Origin: Belnapia rosea
GTDB taxonomy: Bacteria; Pseudomonadota; Alphaproteobacteria; Acetobacterales; Acetobacteraceae
Reading direction: 5' to 3'
Length of the DNA stretch: 64,000 bases
Assembly: GCF_900101615.1 (NCBI RefSeq)
Contig: NZ_FMZX01000001.1
Coordinates: 248,001 to 312,000, forward strand
The translations under genes and the position numbers were made by a program. The notes under the pieces are model-generated. The model was given only the letters and a program-made list of their open reading frames with translations. It had not been told where the DNA came from and ran no database searches. This document shows, piece after piece, positions 1-8,186 of this stretch; position 1 is the first letter of the stretch, and every line of letters starts with the position of its first letter.

Positions 1-272
1 ATCTCGGCGTGCCCAGCCGCACCTATGACGGCGATGGCCGGCGCCTGCTGCAGTATGAATTCGCCCGGCCCTCCAGCCGCCCCGCCGTCTTCCCCAGCAT
101 CGGCCTCGGCTTTGGCAGCTTCGGCAGCGGCGTCGGGGTCGGGACGGGGCTGGGCCTCGGCTTTGGCGGCGGTGGCGGGGTGGATGGCTGCGTCCTGGTC
201 TTCGAATCGCGGGAGGGCCGGATCACCAGCTTCAACCGCAACGGCCCTGGCTGCGTCGCCACTGCGACCTGA
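1..272 (+). CDS. BamE/SmpA-like small protein, 3' end only
   Basis: The reading frame is open from the left edge (ctc ggc gtg ccc...) to a TGA at 270-272, so this is the C-terminal part of a longer gene. The visible start of the frame reads LGVPSRTYDGDGRRLLQYE, closely matching FGVPNRTYDTGGLRFLQYE in the lipoprotein at 42810-43160. The ends also match: a Cys, then EGR-I/V, then a last Cys close to the C-terminus. The middle is a Gly-rich stretch (about residues 30-55) absent from the paralogue. By analogy the missing N-terminus probably carries a lipoprotein signal. The relation to BamE rests on the 'lG.P' pattern only, and function is unknown. Confidence 0.7.
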   Translation, partial: LGVPSRTYDGDGRRLLQYEFARPSSRPAVFPSIGLGFGSFGSGVGVGTGLGLGFGGGGGVDGCVLVFESREGRITSFNRNGPGCVATAT

Positions 273-343
273 AAATGGAACGATCCGGGGATGGCAGTAA
301 GGCCTTGCCGTTCCGGGATGGATGTTCTATCTTTGTGCCTATC

Positions 344-571
344 ATGGATCCGGCCTTCGCCCTTACGGTCAATGACCTGGCGCGCGACGAGGCGCTCTGC
401 CTTCGTTGCGGCTGCCGGTCCCAGACCTATAGCCGTGCCAGGCTCATCGCGCTGGTAGGCCGTGACGCCCGCCTGCATCTCATCGGCCTGAACCGGGAAC
501 TCTGGTGTGGAGATTGCGGAGAACCGCCCTTCCAGGGCTGGGTGACCGCTCCGGCCGCGAACGGGCCCTAA
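344..571 (+). CDS. Small zinc-ribbon-like hypothetical protein
   Basis: A 75-residue protein with Cys19, Cys22 and Cys24 (CLRCGC) and Cys55 and Cys58 (CGDC). This double CxxC layout is typical of small zinc ribbons. The ATG at 344 is preferred over an in-frame start at 275 because the upstream 23 residues look non-conserved and the CxxC spacing is then compact. No catalytic residues are recognisable. A perfect 13-bp hairpin starts 7 bases after the stop. The gene converges on the lipoprotein pair at 724-1787. Zinc binding is inferred from the cysteine pattern; no function can be assigned. Confidence 0.55.
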   Translation: MDPAFALTVNDLARDEALCLRCGCRSQTYSRARLIALVGRDARLHLIGLNRELWCGDCGEPPFQGWVTAPAANGP

Positions 572-577
572 AGCAAA

Positions 578-607
578 CTCCGATCAGATGGAGGCATCTG
601 ATCGGAG
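578..607 (+). terminator. Perfect 13-bp hairpin after the zinc-ribbon gene
   Basis: CTCCGATCAGATG (578-590) pairs perfectly with CATCTGATCGGAG (595-607) around a GAGG loop. AAGCA (571-575) and TGCTT (613-617) could extend the base. There is no T-run, so this is a terminator-like stem rather than a textbook intrinsic terminator. Its place directly after a stop codon at a convergent junction supports a 3'-end role. Confidence 0.6.
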
Positions 608-684
608 CAATCTGCTTGCTCAAACAAGAAGCCAGAGCGGGGTCCGTGAGCCAGTGCGAACGGAAACCGCTTCAGTCGATGAAG

Positions 685-717
685 GGAAGCCGGGGGAAGG
701 ACATTCCCCCGGCTTCC
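685..717 (-). terminator. Perfect 14-bp hairpin after the 724-1787 gene pair
   Basis: GGAAGCCGGGGGAA (685-698) and TTCCCCCGGCTTCC (704-717) are exact reverse complements around a 5-base loop. On the minus strand it begins 7 bases past the stop of the 724-1233 gene, the usual place for a terminator. No U-tract follows. It faces the hairpin at 578-607, giving each convergent transcript its own stem. Confidence 0.65.
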
Positions 718-723
718 TGTCTC

Positions 724-1233
724 TCAGCGGCGGCGCGCCGGGGTCCGGCTGGGCTTCGCCGGGGCAGCGGCAGGCGGGGCGGGCGGGGCCGGCGGCGCGG
801 TGTAGTTCACCGTCACGGCGACGCGCATCGTCGCATCGCCCGGCTTCAGCTGCACCGCGAAGCTGTCCGTCCCGCCGAAGGCGGCATTCGGGATGTAGTC
901 CACGCGGGTGCTGTCGCCGACCGTATGGATATGCAGCCGGCCGTGCTGCGGGCGCGTCGCCACCGTGCCATAGGCAAAGGGCTTCGGCCCGGACTGCGCC
1001 ACGGTGATCCCGCACCAGCCGCCGTCATTGTCGACCGTCATGGTCGTCTCGATCTGTTGGCCGGCCGCCACGACGGCAGGCTGCGGCACGGTGCAGACCT
1101 TGGCGCCACCGGCCAGGTCATTGGCATAGATCCGCGCGCCGGACGCAGGCTGGCGGGCGACCTGCTGCTCGGCGCAGGCGGCGAGCAGGGCGGCCAGGGC
1201 AAGCGGGCCGGCAAGGGAAAGGCGCAGGGTCAT
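724..1233 (-). CDS. Lipoprotein with a C-terminal Ig-like fold
   Basis: A 169-residue protein with a signal peptide ending in a lipobox (LLAAC, Cys about 20), so it is expected in the outer or inner membrane leaflet facing the periplasm. The middle, with DNDGGWCGITV and RVDYIPNAAFGGTDSFAV, resembles bacterial Ig/cadherin-like repeats in which 'Y.Pn..f.G.DsF' is a common signature. The C-terminus is a low-complexity Pro/Ala tail ending in Arg. The start overlaps the stop of the upstream gene (1230-1787) by 4 bases, so the two are probably translationally coupled. No specific partner is evident. Confidence 0.7.
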   Translation of the reverse strand: MTLRLSLAGPLALAALLAACAEQQVARQPASGARIYANDLAGGAKVCTVPQPAVVAAGQQIETTMTVDNDGGWCGITVAQSGPKPFAYGTVATRPQHGRLHIHTVGDSTRVDYIPNAAFGGTDSFAVQLKPGDATMRVAVTVNYTAPPAPPAPPAAAPAKPSRTPARRR

Positions 1234-1787
1234 CGCGTATGGGTTCCAGCGGTACGACGGGCCGGGGCAGCGGCAGCACGGTGAGCAGGCGCGCCCTGGC
1301 AGGCGGTGGCACCGGAGGAGAGCAGGTCCTTGCCGGCGGCATAGGCGGGAAGGTCATTGACGCTCTGCAGCGCCATCACCTCGTCGAAGAGGCCGCCATT
1401 GCGCATGCAGAAGTCGCTGCCGAGCGAGCGGGCGACATTGGACCGCACATTGGCGAGCTCGGTGATGTAGATGTCGTTCTGCCGCTGGCCGGGGCGCGTA
1501 CCCCCATGCGTGCGGATGAAATACTGGCCGAAGGCGCGCCCGTTCTGCGCCAGCGCCGGCTGGTACTTCTGCACGAAGGCGTTGTAGCGGTCTTCCTGCT
1601 TGCAGGTCGTGGCGACCACCATCAACTCGGTCTTCAGTGCCTCGACCTCGAAGACGGTCTGGTCGGTCTCGGAGGCGCAGCGCGGCAGGGCGCTGGCGGG
1701 TTGTGCGGCGAGCAACACGCCCGCCATCAGCAGCGCAACCGGCGCGGCGCCATGGCGGCGCTCAGGCCGCCTGTTCGATTTGGTCAT
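1230..1787 (-). CDS. Exported hypothetical protein, first gene of a coupled pair
   Basis: A 185-residue protein. A hydrophobic segment (VALLMAGVLLAAQPASA) looks like a cleavable signal peptide, so the product is likely periplasmic. The mature part has five cysteines and a conserved-looking helical region (SDFCMRNGGLFDEVMALQS). The ATG at 1787 was chosen over the longer frame (from 2042) because it gives a proper signal peptide and has AGG-rich sequence just upstream. Its stop overlaps the next gene by 4 bases. I do not recognise the family; acting together with the downstream Ig-like lipoprotein is only an inference from coupling. Confidence 0.65.
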   Translation of the reverse strand: MTKSNRRPERRHGAAPVALLMAGVLLAAQPASALPRCASETDQTVFEVEALKTELMVVATTCKQEDRYNAFVQKYQPALAQNGRAFGQYFIRTHGGTRPGQRQNDIYITELANVRSNVARSLGSDFCMRNGGLFDEVMALQSVNDLPAYAAGKDLLSSGATACQGAPAHRAAAAPARRTAGTHTR

Positions 1788-2040
1788 CACCTGGCCCTTC
1801 CTGGCAATGCGGGCCCCATCCATCCGGCCGGCCACCCCCCCCGGGCACCGGCACAGAAGGAGTTTCCCCCCGCAGGCGTCCGTCTTTCGCATACTCGGAG
1901 CACGAGAGCGAGAGCTTGATGATGGCGTTACAGTAATGCGTCGCAAACCATTGGAACGGTAGGATTCCAGTCTCGCTCGCTCAGCGGTTTCCGCTAGGAT
2001 GGCCTGGGCCGGGGGGCCTTTGGGGGACCGGATTCGCGTC

Positions 2041-2514
2041 ATGCGTTGGCTGATGCTGCTCGCCTTGCTCGCACTTGCGGCCTGTGGGACGGCGCGCAGC
2101 CCCCGGACCGTCGGCTCCTCCGGGCCGCCCGGGGATTGGAGCTGCGTACCCTATGTCCGGGCGCGCACCGGCCTGCCGATCCGCGGCGATGCCTGGGAAT
2201 GGTGGGAAGGGGCCGCCGAACGCTATGGGCGGGGCCGGTCACCGCGGGCCGGCAGCGTGCTGGTGCTGATGCGCACCTCGCGCCTGCCGCAGGGCCATGT
2301 CTCGGTGGTCTCACGGGTGGTCTCGTCGCGGGAGATCCGGGTCGATCATGCCAATTGGGCTTCAGGACGCGGCAAGGGACGTGTGGCACGGGACCAGCCG
2401 GTGCTGGATATCTCCTCCGGCAATGACTGGTCCCTCCTGCGCGTCTGGTACCCGCCGGCGAATGGCTATGGCACGACGGGCTACCCGGCCTATGGATTCA
2501 TCCATCCCGGCTAG
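2041..2514 (+). CDS. CHAP-domain lipoprotein (putative peptidoglycan amidase/endopeptidase)
   Basis: A 157-residue protein with a lipobox (LAAC, Cys15). The body fits a CHAP (NlpC/P60-like) cysteine peptidase: nucleophile Cys35 in WSCVPYVR, a Gly/Ala-Trp-Trp segment, His86 in GHVSVV and DHANW at about residue 102. CHAP enzymes cut peptide or amide bonds in peptidoglycan, and the lipid anchor would hold this one at a membrane facing the wall. The ATG at 2041 gives the signal sequence directly; the longer frame from 1999 adds a non-signal stretch. It diverges from the 724-1787 pair across 253 bp in which I see only a short AGCGG/CCGCT stem at 1983-1995. Confidence 0.8.
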   Translation: MRWLMLLALLALAACGTARSPRTVGSSGPPGDWSCVPYVRARTGLPIRGDAWEWWEGAAERYGRGRSPRAGSVLVLMRTSRLPQGHVSVVSRVVSSREIRVDHANWASGRGKGRVARDQPVLDISSGNDWSLLRVWYPPANGYGTTGYPAYGFIHPG

Positions 2515-2562
2515 CCCTGCGCAGCCCCGGCCCCGGAGGGACAACCTCCATGGCAGGTAAAG

Positions 2563-3789
2563 CTAGCTGCGGATCATCGGGCAGGCGCCCTCGCTGAGCG
2601 GGCGGAAGGCCTGATCGGTCGGCACCGTCGCCGCCAGCCGGTAGACATCACCCGGATAGCGGTTCTCGCCCGGTTTCTTCACCTCCAGCAGGTAGGAGGG
2701 GTGAAGCTTCCGCCCATCCTCGCGGATACTGCCCTGGCCGAAGGCGTCGTCATCGGTCGGCATGCGCTTCATCTGCGCCACCACCTCCCGCCCGCTCGCC
2801 TTGGCACGGGCGATGCCGAGCACCTGGACGGCTTTCAGATAATGCAGCACCCCGCTGTAATTCGCCGCATGGACGTAGTTGGGGAAGACGCCGGCGGGCA
2901 GCTTCTGCTGCACCCGGCGGGTGAAGCCGCGGGTGCGCTCGTCGAGATCCCACCAGAAGGTCTCGGCGATATACATGCCCTGCATCGTCGGCAGGCCGGC
3001 GGCCAGCACCCCGGTGATGGAGCCGATGATGGCGGCAAGCTTCATGCTGCGCGTCAGCCCGAATTCCTGCGCCTGCTTCACGCAATTGATCAGGTCGTCG
3101 CCAGCCATGGCGAGGCCCAGCACCTTGGCGCCGGAGGCCTTCGCCTGCAGCAGGAAGGCGGAGAAATCCGTGGTCTGCGGGAAGGGGTAGCGGGAGGCGC
3201 CGATCATCTTCCCGCCCGCCGCCTCGATGAAGCGGGTGGTGTCGCGCTCGATGGCGTGGCCGAAGGCGTAGTCGGCGGTGATGAAGTACCAGCGGTCGCC
3301 ACCGGCCTTGGTCAGCGCCGTGCCGGAGGTGTTGGAGAGGCACCAGGTGTCATAGGCCCAATGGATCGAATTCGGCGTGCAGCCGCGGCCCGTCAGGTCC
3401 GAGGTGCCGGCGGAGGCGTTCAGATGGACCCTGTCCTTCTCGACGCAGACCGGGTTGATGCCGAGGGCGATGGCGCTGTTGCCGACATCGGTGACGATAT
3501 CGACGCCGCGCTGGTCGAACCACTGCCGCACGGTGTTGATGCCGACATCGGGCTTGTTCTGGTGGTCGGCGGTGATGACCTCGACCCGCAGCCCGGGATT
3601 GGCGGCGGTGAATTCCTCCACCGCCTGGCGCACGCAGGCAACGGAGGTCGGGCCGGTGACATCGCGATAGGGTCCCGCGAGGTCGGTCAGCACGCCGATG
3701 CGGATCACATCGGCCGGCTGGGCACGCAGGGCCGGTATCGGCAGCAGGGCGGCGGTCGCGCCGAACGCGGCGCGGCGGGTGATGGGCAT
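2563..3789 (-). CDS. ABC transporter substrate-binding protein, LivJ/amide type
   Basis: A 408-residue periplasmic binding protein of the branched-chain amino acid/amide family (type I fold). It opens with a twin-arginine-like signal (ITRRAAFGATAALL) and then IRIGVLTDLAGPYRDVTGP, the hallmark N-terminal strand and ligand loop. Later motifs (YDTWCLSNTSG, DYAFGHAIERDT) fit the two-lobe domain. The length is normal. No permease or ATPase gene lies beside it, so it is an orphan binding protein here; Roseomonas-type genomes commonly carry many such. The ligand cannot be told from sequence. Confidence 0.88.
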   Translation of the reverse strand: MPITRRAAFGATAALLPIPALRAQPADVIRIGVLTDLAGPYRDVTGPTSVACVRQAVEEFTAANPGLRVEVITADHQNKPDVGINTVRQWFDQRGVDIVTDVGNSAIALGINPVCVEKDRVHLNASAGTSDLTGRGCTPNSIHWAYDTWCLSNTSGTALTKAGGDRWYFITADYAFGHAIERDTTRFIEAAGGKMIGASRYPFPQTTDFSAFLLQAKASGAKVLGLAMAGDDLINCVKQAQEFGLTRSMKLAAIIGSITGVLAAGLPTMQGMYIAETFWWDLDERTRGFTRRVQQKLPAGVFPNYVHAANYSGVLHYLKAVQVLGIARAKASGREVVAQMKRMPTDDDAFGQGSIREDGRKLHPSYLLEVKKPGENRYPGDVYRLAATVPTDQAFRPLSEGACPMIRS

Positions 3790-3952
3790 GGACGGAACTC
3801 CCCAGGCGGCACCCCTTGCTGGGGCGCTCTGGAAAGAAGCCTAGAGCAAGGCCCGGTGGCTGCAACTGCTTCGGCTCAGACCTGGCGGATGGTGCCTGGA
3901 CCTGCCATGGGCGAAGCTGTGCCCCAAGCCTCGCCAGCCGAAAGACCCCTGC

Positions 3953-4660
3953 ATGCCCCGCCCCGCCATCGGCACCATCCTGCCCTCTTCGAACCGGATG
4001 GTGGAGCGGACGCTTGCCGGCATCCTGCCGCTCTTCCCCGGGGTGGATGGCTGCGTCGCGCGCATCCCCTATTGGGGGCAGGGGCTCGGCCAGCCGCGGG
4101 ATGGCTATGACATTGCCGGCTTCCGCGAGGCGGCGCGGCTGCTGGGCCATGCCGGGGTCGGCGCTGTGTGCTGGAATGGAACGCGCGGTGCCGCTCTTGG
4201 CCTCGAGCATGACCGGGCCCTGGCCGCGGCCATGGCGGAGGCGGCCGGATGCCCGGCAACGACCACGGCGCTGGCGACGGCATCGCTGCTGGACCGTCTC
4301 GGCATCCGCCGATTCGGCATGGTGGCGCAGGGACCGATCGACGAGGCAGCGGCCCATGCCGCCGGCCTGCCGGCCGAGGTGGTGGGGCTGAAGGGGCTCG
4401 GGATCCGCGACAATGCGGCGGCGAGCGCCGTCGATCCGGCTTCCATCACCACGCTGGTGCGAGAGGTGGCGGCAGGGGCGGATGCGGTGCTGATCTGGAG
4501 CACCAACCTGCCCGGGTTGTCGCTGGTGCCGGGCCTGGAGGCGGAACTCGGCTTGCCGGTACTGGACTCCGCCTCGGTCGGCATCTGGGCCTGCCTCAGG
4601 GAAGCCGGAATCGATACCCGGCCCGCGGCCAGGCTTGGCCGGTTGTTCTCGCTGGCCTGA
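3953..4660 (+). CDS. Asp/Glu racemase-superfamily enzyme (maleate isomerase/AMDase-like)
   Basis: A 235-residue protein. The N-terminus GTILPSSNRMVE matches the 'G.i.PsSN..vE' start of maleate isomerases and arylmalonate decarboxylases, and Cys73 lies in VCWNGTRG, where the first catalytic cysteine loop is expected. The second loop reads LIWSTNLPG, with Ser183 where this superfamily usually has Cys or Gly-Cys. It could therefore be a one-cysteine enzyme like arylmalonate decarboxylase in reverse layout, or inactive. It diverges from the binding-protein gene 163 bp away, so a link between the two (an organic-acid ligand) is possible but unproven. Confidence 0.75.
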   Translation: MPRPAIGTILPSSNRMVERTLAGILPLFPGVDGCVARIPYWGQGLGQPRDGYDIAGFREAARLLGHAGVGAVCWNGTRGAALGLEHDRALAAAMAEAAGCPATTTALATASLLDRLGIRRFGMVAQGPIDEAAAHAAGLPAEVVGLKGLGIRDNAAASAVDPASITTLVREVAAGADAVLIWSTNLPGLSLVPGLEAELGLPVLDSASVGIWACLREAGIDTRPAARLGRLFSLA

Positions 4661-4756
4661 GGCGCCGGGGCCAGCGCTTCGTCATCCTGTCCTCCCACGA
4701 CGATGCCGCGGGAGGTTGTGCATGATCCCGGACCGGAAAAGCCTCCGGGTGACGTC

Positions 4757-6004
4757 TCAGTCGCCCGCCGCGGCGCGCTTCACCAACTCCGCCGCCGTCA
4801 GCACCCGCGACGTGCGGGTCGCGGCGCGGAGCGCGGTCTCCACCTCGCCCTGCATCTCGGACCAGGTGCGATCCCAGGAGATCTGCGCGAGCCGCCGGTC
4901 CACCTGCTTCAGCCAGGGCGCGCGAGGCCGTTCCAGCACCATCGCCAGGGCAGCGGCGAAGGAGGGGGCGTCCTCGGCGATTTCCACCAGGCCGCCGGTG
5001 CCATCCGGCTTCGGGCCCCAGTCCCGCATCACATCGGTGATCGGGGTGGAGACCACGGGCAGCCCGGCCGCCAGGAATTCCGGCGTCTTGGTCGGGCTGA
5101 TGAACCGGGTGCTCTCGTTGCGCGCGAAGGGCATGAAGCCTGCATCCCAGGCGCCGAGATAGGCCGGCAGCTCCTTGTAGTCGCGTCCGCCCAGCCAGTG
5201 GATGTTGGGCAGGTGCGGCAGGTCGGCCGGGTCGATCTTCACCACCGGCCCGATCATCACGAAGGTCCAGTCGGGCCTGAGCGCCGCGAGCTCGCCGACA
5301 AGGCCCGCATCCATCCGCTCATCGACCACGCCGAAGAAGCCGATGCGCGGGCCCGGCAGGCTGGCGACATCCTGCGGTGCCGCAGCGTTGGCGCGGGCGC
5401 TGGCGAAATGCTTCGTGTCGATCGAGGAGGGGAAGCAGGAGACGCGGGCATGCCGGTTGCGCTTCGCCTCGTAGAGGCTGCGGCCCCCGGTGAAGACCAT
5501 GTCGGCGCGGTTCAGCAGCGCCTGCTCCAGCTCCATCATCCGCGGCGGTGCGCCCCGGAAGGCGGAGAGTTCATCCATGCAGTCATAGACCAGGACGTCG
5601 GGATGCAGGTGCCCGGCGAATTCCAGCGCCATCGGCGTGTAGAACCAGGCGATCAGCGGCCGCCCGGCTTCGGGCGCCAGCAGGTCGTCCAGCATGGAAC
5701 GCTGGGTGGCGATGATGGCGGCGGCCGAAAGCCCCTCCGGCAGCAGCGGCACCGCCACCGTCACGCCCTCCGGCGTACGGTTGAGGTCGAGGCGCGGCGA
5801 GATTCCAGGCTGGAATATCGGCTCCTCGAGGAAGATGACGTCGTAACCCCGGGCTGCTCGCGTCAGCAGGTGCTGCGGCCGCTGGAACACGAAATTCCAG
5901 CGCAGGTGGGAGAGGCACAGCAGCAATGTCGATGGGGTCGGGCGAGCCGTCGTCAGGCCGGAGGCCAAGCGAGGGGCAGCGCTGCCCGGCGGGGCATCGG
6001 TCAT
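4757..6004 (-). CDS. TuaH-like glycosyltransferase
   Basis: A 415-residue GT-B-type glycosyltransferase. The N-terminal half has LSHLRWNFVFQRPQHLL and VLVYDCMDELSAF, signatures of the TuaH/UDP-sugar glycosyltransferase group. The C-terminal half has GFFGVVDERMD, the donor-site segment STRFISPTKTPEFLAAGLPVV and the 'PEFLAaG.PVvst' loop. The ATG at 6004 is chosen because AAGGGA lies just upstream; the frame extends to 6175 without support. It is probably cytoplasmic or membrane-associated and involved in cell-surface polysaccharide synthesis. The neighbours are not polysaccharide genes, so the acceptor is unknown. Confidence 0.85.
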   Translation of the reverse strand: MTDAPPGSAAPRLASGLTTARPTPSTLLLCLSHLRWNFVFQRPQHLLTRAARGYDVIFLEEPIFQPGISPRLDLNRTPEGVTVAVPLLPEGLSAAAIIATQRSMLDDLLAPEAGRPLIAWFYTPMALEFAGHLHPDVLVYDCMDELSAFRGAPPRMMELEQALLNRADMVFTGGRSLYEAKRNRHARVSCFPSSIDTKHFASARANAAAPQDVASLPGPRIGFFGVVDERMDAGLVGELAALRPDWTFVMIGPVVKIDPADLPHLPNIHWLGGRDYKELPAYLGAWDAGFMPFARNESTRFISPTKTPEFLAAGLPVVSTPITDVMRDWGPKPDGTGGLVEIAEDAPSFAAALAMVLERPRAPWLKQVDRRLAQISWDRTWSEMQGEVETALRAATRTSRVLTAAELVKRAAAGD

Positions 6005-6187
6005 TCGGGGTCCCTTCAGTTGTAGTCGCCGTGGGACCACCAGCGGGGAACCCGCCGGCGGGATCGAACCGGGCTTCCAAACCGTGCCTGAGGCAGGCTG
6101 GGCGTGCGGATCGGTTATGACGTTGCAACGCAGCAGGCGCCCCGCCAGTTCCCGGTGACGCAGGGGAGGCGCCATTCGGCAGCCGAA

Positions 6188-6832
6188 TTAGGCTGCTGGC
6201 GCCGGCACCTTGTCGCGATAATTGCAGTGCGAGGCCGCAGGGCAGCGCCAGCATTCCGGCAGGCGCGCCTTGCAGACGTAACGCCCATGCAGGATCAGCC
6301 AGTGATGGGCATCCCGCAGCAGTTCGGGCGGGCAGCGCTGCACCAGCGCATCCTCCACCTCGCGCGGCGTCCTGCCGGGGGCGAGGCCGGTGCGGTTGCC
6401 CAAACGAAAGATATGGGTATCCACCGCCATGGTGCTCTCACCGAAAGCGACGTTCAGGACGACATTGGCGGTCTTGCGCCCGACCCCCGGCAGCGCCTCG
6501 AGCGCGGCCCGGTCTGCGGGCACCTCGCCGCCATGACGCTCGAGCAGCAGGCGGGAGAGGGCGGCCACGTTCTTCGCCTTGCCCTGCCAGAGGCCGATGC
6601 TGCGGATGAAGGGGGCGACGCCCTCAGCGCCGAGGGCCGCCATCTCGGCCGGGCCGGGCGCCGCGGCGAAGAGGGCAGGCGTGCAGCGGTTGACCGCCGC
6701 ATCCGTCGTCTGCGCCGAGAGGACCACGGCGACGAGCAGGGTGAAGGGAGTGGAGTAGAGCAGCTCCGTCTCGGGCTTCGGATTGTGCATGGCGAGGGCG
6801 CGCAGGAACTCGCCGGCCTGGGCCGCCGACAT
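6188..6832 (-). CDS. nth: Endonuclease III
   Basis: A 214-residue DNA glycosylase/AP lyase removing oxidised pyrimidines in base-excision repair. With the ATG at 6832, the catalytic Lys120 (helix-hairpin-helix LPGVGRKTANVV) and Asp138 (VDTHIFR) fall on exactly the E. coli Nth numbering, as do the four [4Fe-4S] ligands Cys187, Cys194, Cys197 and Cys203 (C-x6-C-x2-C-x5-C). That agreement fixes the start, rejecting the longer frame to 6949. It diverges from the DUF2244 gene, leaving 154 bp for two promoters. Downstream, a GCCTG-agg-CAGGC stem (6086-6098) may help end the transcript. Confidence 0.97.
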   Translation of the reverse strand: MSAAQAGEFLRALAMHNPKPETELLYSTPFTLLVAVVLSAQTTDAAVNRCTPALFAAAPGPAEMAALGAEGVAPFIRSIGLWQGKAKNVAALSRLLLERHGGEVPADRAALEALPGVGRKTANVVLNVAFGESTMAVDTHIFRLGNRTGLAPGRTPREVEDALVQRCPPELLRDAHHWLILHGRYVCKARLPECWRCPAASHCNYRDKVPAPAA

Positions 6833-6986
6833 GCGCCGAGCCCGGCGCGGCGCCTGTGCGGTACCGTGCAAGGGTGGGCGGGGCGCTCTCGCACGGGTTT
6901 GACCGGGGATTTTCGCAATCGGGCGGGGCATCGGCGGCCTTGGTGCCATGGCAGGATGCGCTGCTCATCCCATCTCCCGGTACACC

Positions 6987-7604
6987 ATGCCAGCCCCCGC
7001 CGAACCTGTTCTCTTCGAGGCGATCTGCACCCCGGCGCGTAGCCTCGGACCTCGCGGCATGCGCGTGCTCTCGACGGCCCTGCTCACGGTCTCGGCGGCA
7101 ACGGGCGGCGTCTTCCTGGCGCTGGGCGCCTGGCCGGTCCTCGGCTTCACCGGCATCGAGGCGGGGATGGTGTTGGGGTTGATGGCGCTGCACCGCCGCC
7201 GGAGCCGCCGGGCCATGGAGGTGCTGATCCTGACCGGGGAGCGCCTGACCATCCATCGCACCGATGGCCGCGGCCGGCGGGAGGAGATCGCCGTCGATCC
7301 CTATTGGGCAAGGCTGCGGCTGGAGGAGCGCCCCGGACGGGTCAGCCTGCTGGTGCTGCGGCAACGCGGCAGTGATGTGGAGATCGGCCGGCTGCTCGGC
7401 GATGAACAGAAGCGGGACCTGGCCGGCGCGCTCGGCGAGGCGCTGCGCCGCGTGCGGGAGCCGGTCTTCGACAATCCGCAATTGCGGGAGCCGGATCGGG
7501 AGGTGATGCAGGACGAGAGCCCGCCCGTCGCCTCCTATTCCTCCCACCGTCCCTCGACGATGCCTCCCTTCGGTGGCGATGGCCAGCCCGCGCCGAGGGA
7601 GTAA
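6987..7604 (+). CDS. DUF2244 integral membrane protein
   Basis: A 205-residue protein. Two adjacent hydrophobic helices (about residues 27-65, ALLTVSAATGGVFLALGAW then a second ending before LHRRRSRRAME) are followed by a soluble beta-rich domain (VLILTGERLTIHRTDGRGRR, DPYWARLRLEE). This order is characteristic of DUF2244, often found near nth or respiratory genes in alphaproteobacteria. The C-terminal 40 residues are low-complexity and acidic/Pro-rich. The ATG at 6987 precedes the conserved FEAICTPARSLGPRG; an upstream in-frame start at 6948 adds nothing conserved. No molecular function is known for the family. Confidence 0.8.
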   Translation: MPAPAEPVLFEAICTPARSLGPRGMRVLSTALLTVSAATGGVFLALGAWPVLGFTGIEAGMVLGLMALHRRRSRRAMEVLILTGERLTIHRTDGRGRREEIAVDPYWARLRLEERPGRVSLLVLRQRGSDVEIGRLLGDEQKRDLAGALGEALRRVREPVFDNPQLREPDREVMQDESPPVASYSSHRPSTMPPFGGDGQPAPRE

Positions 7605-7637
7605 CCACCAGCGAGCTTGCCCGGCAGCCTGGGGCGG

Positions 7638-8099
7638 TCAGTCCGGCGGGGTCAGGCTCTTGATGAGGTCGAAGACGCGCTTGCGCACGGAGGGGTCGGT
7701 GATCCGGTAATAGGCACGGACCAGCTCCAGCGTCTCCCGCCGGTGCAGGGTATCGTCCTCGAAGGCGTCCTGGCTGTCGGCGAAGCCCATGGCGCGGCGG
7801 ACGCCGTTCATGCTGCCGCCCATCGCATCCGGCATGTCATCGAAGAAGAAGCCGATCGGCACATCGAGCACGCGGGCGAGGTCGAACAGCCGGCTGGCAC
7901 CGATGCGGTTCACCCCGCGCTCGTATTTCTGGACCTGCTGGAAGGTCAGGCCCAGGGCCTCGCCGAGCTTCTCCTGACTCATGCCGAGCAGCGTGCGTCG
8001 CAGACGCACCCGGGTGCCGACATGGACATCGATGGGGCTCGGGCGGGGCTCACGGGCCGTGCGTTCGAGGTTGTCGTCACTCGGCATCGTCTGTCTCAT
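7638..8099 (-). CDS. PraR-like XRE-family transcriptional regulator
   Basis: A 153-residue DNA-binding protein. The segment PIDVHVGTRVRLRR-TLLGMSQEKLGEALGL-TFQQVQKYERG is a Cro/C1 helix-turn-helix nearly identical in pattern to the rhizobial PraR/PhrR group, followed by RIGASRLFDLARVLDVPIGFFFDD. The C-terminal 60 residues are helical (RETLELVRAYYRITDPSVRKRVFDLIKSL). An alternative ATG lies at 8087. A sigma-70-like promoter (8187-8215) and a 14-bp palindrome (8221-8234) sit upstream, so autoregulation is plausible. Family members control biofilm, quorum sensing or storage-polymer genes; the targets here are unknown. Confidence 0.88.
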   Translation of the reverse strand: MRQTMPSDDNLERTAREPRPSPIDVHVGTRVRLRRTLLGMSQEKLGEALGLTFQQVQKYERGVNRIGASRLFDLARVLDVPIGFFFDDMPDAMGGSMNGVRRAMGFADSQDAFEDDTLHRRETLELVRAYYRITDPSVRKRVFDLIKSLTPPD

Positions 8100-8186
8100 C
8101 CCATTCCGGGCCGCCCTGAACCGTGTGCGACCCCAGGCTGTGGCCGAGGCATGAGCTGCAACGGCAGGAGCACATCCCTGATGAAG

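Noticed and set aside
2039-2389. Minus-strand open frame over the CHAP lipoprotein gene
   Set aside because: It is composed of Arg/Pro/Ala repeats with no signal or domain and lies opposite a gene with a lipobox and CHAP catalytic residues.
6040-6110. A tRNA-like stretch, with GGTTCGATCCC on the minus strand resembling a T-arm
   Set aside because: The supposed T-stem halves do not pair, and no matching D-arm, anticodon stem or acceptor stem could be drawn around it.
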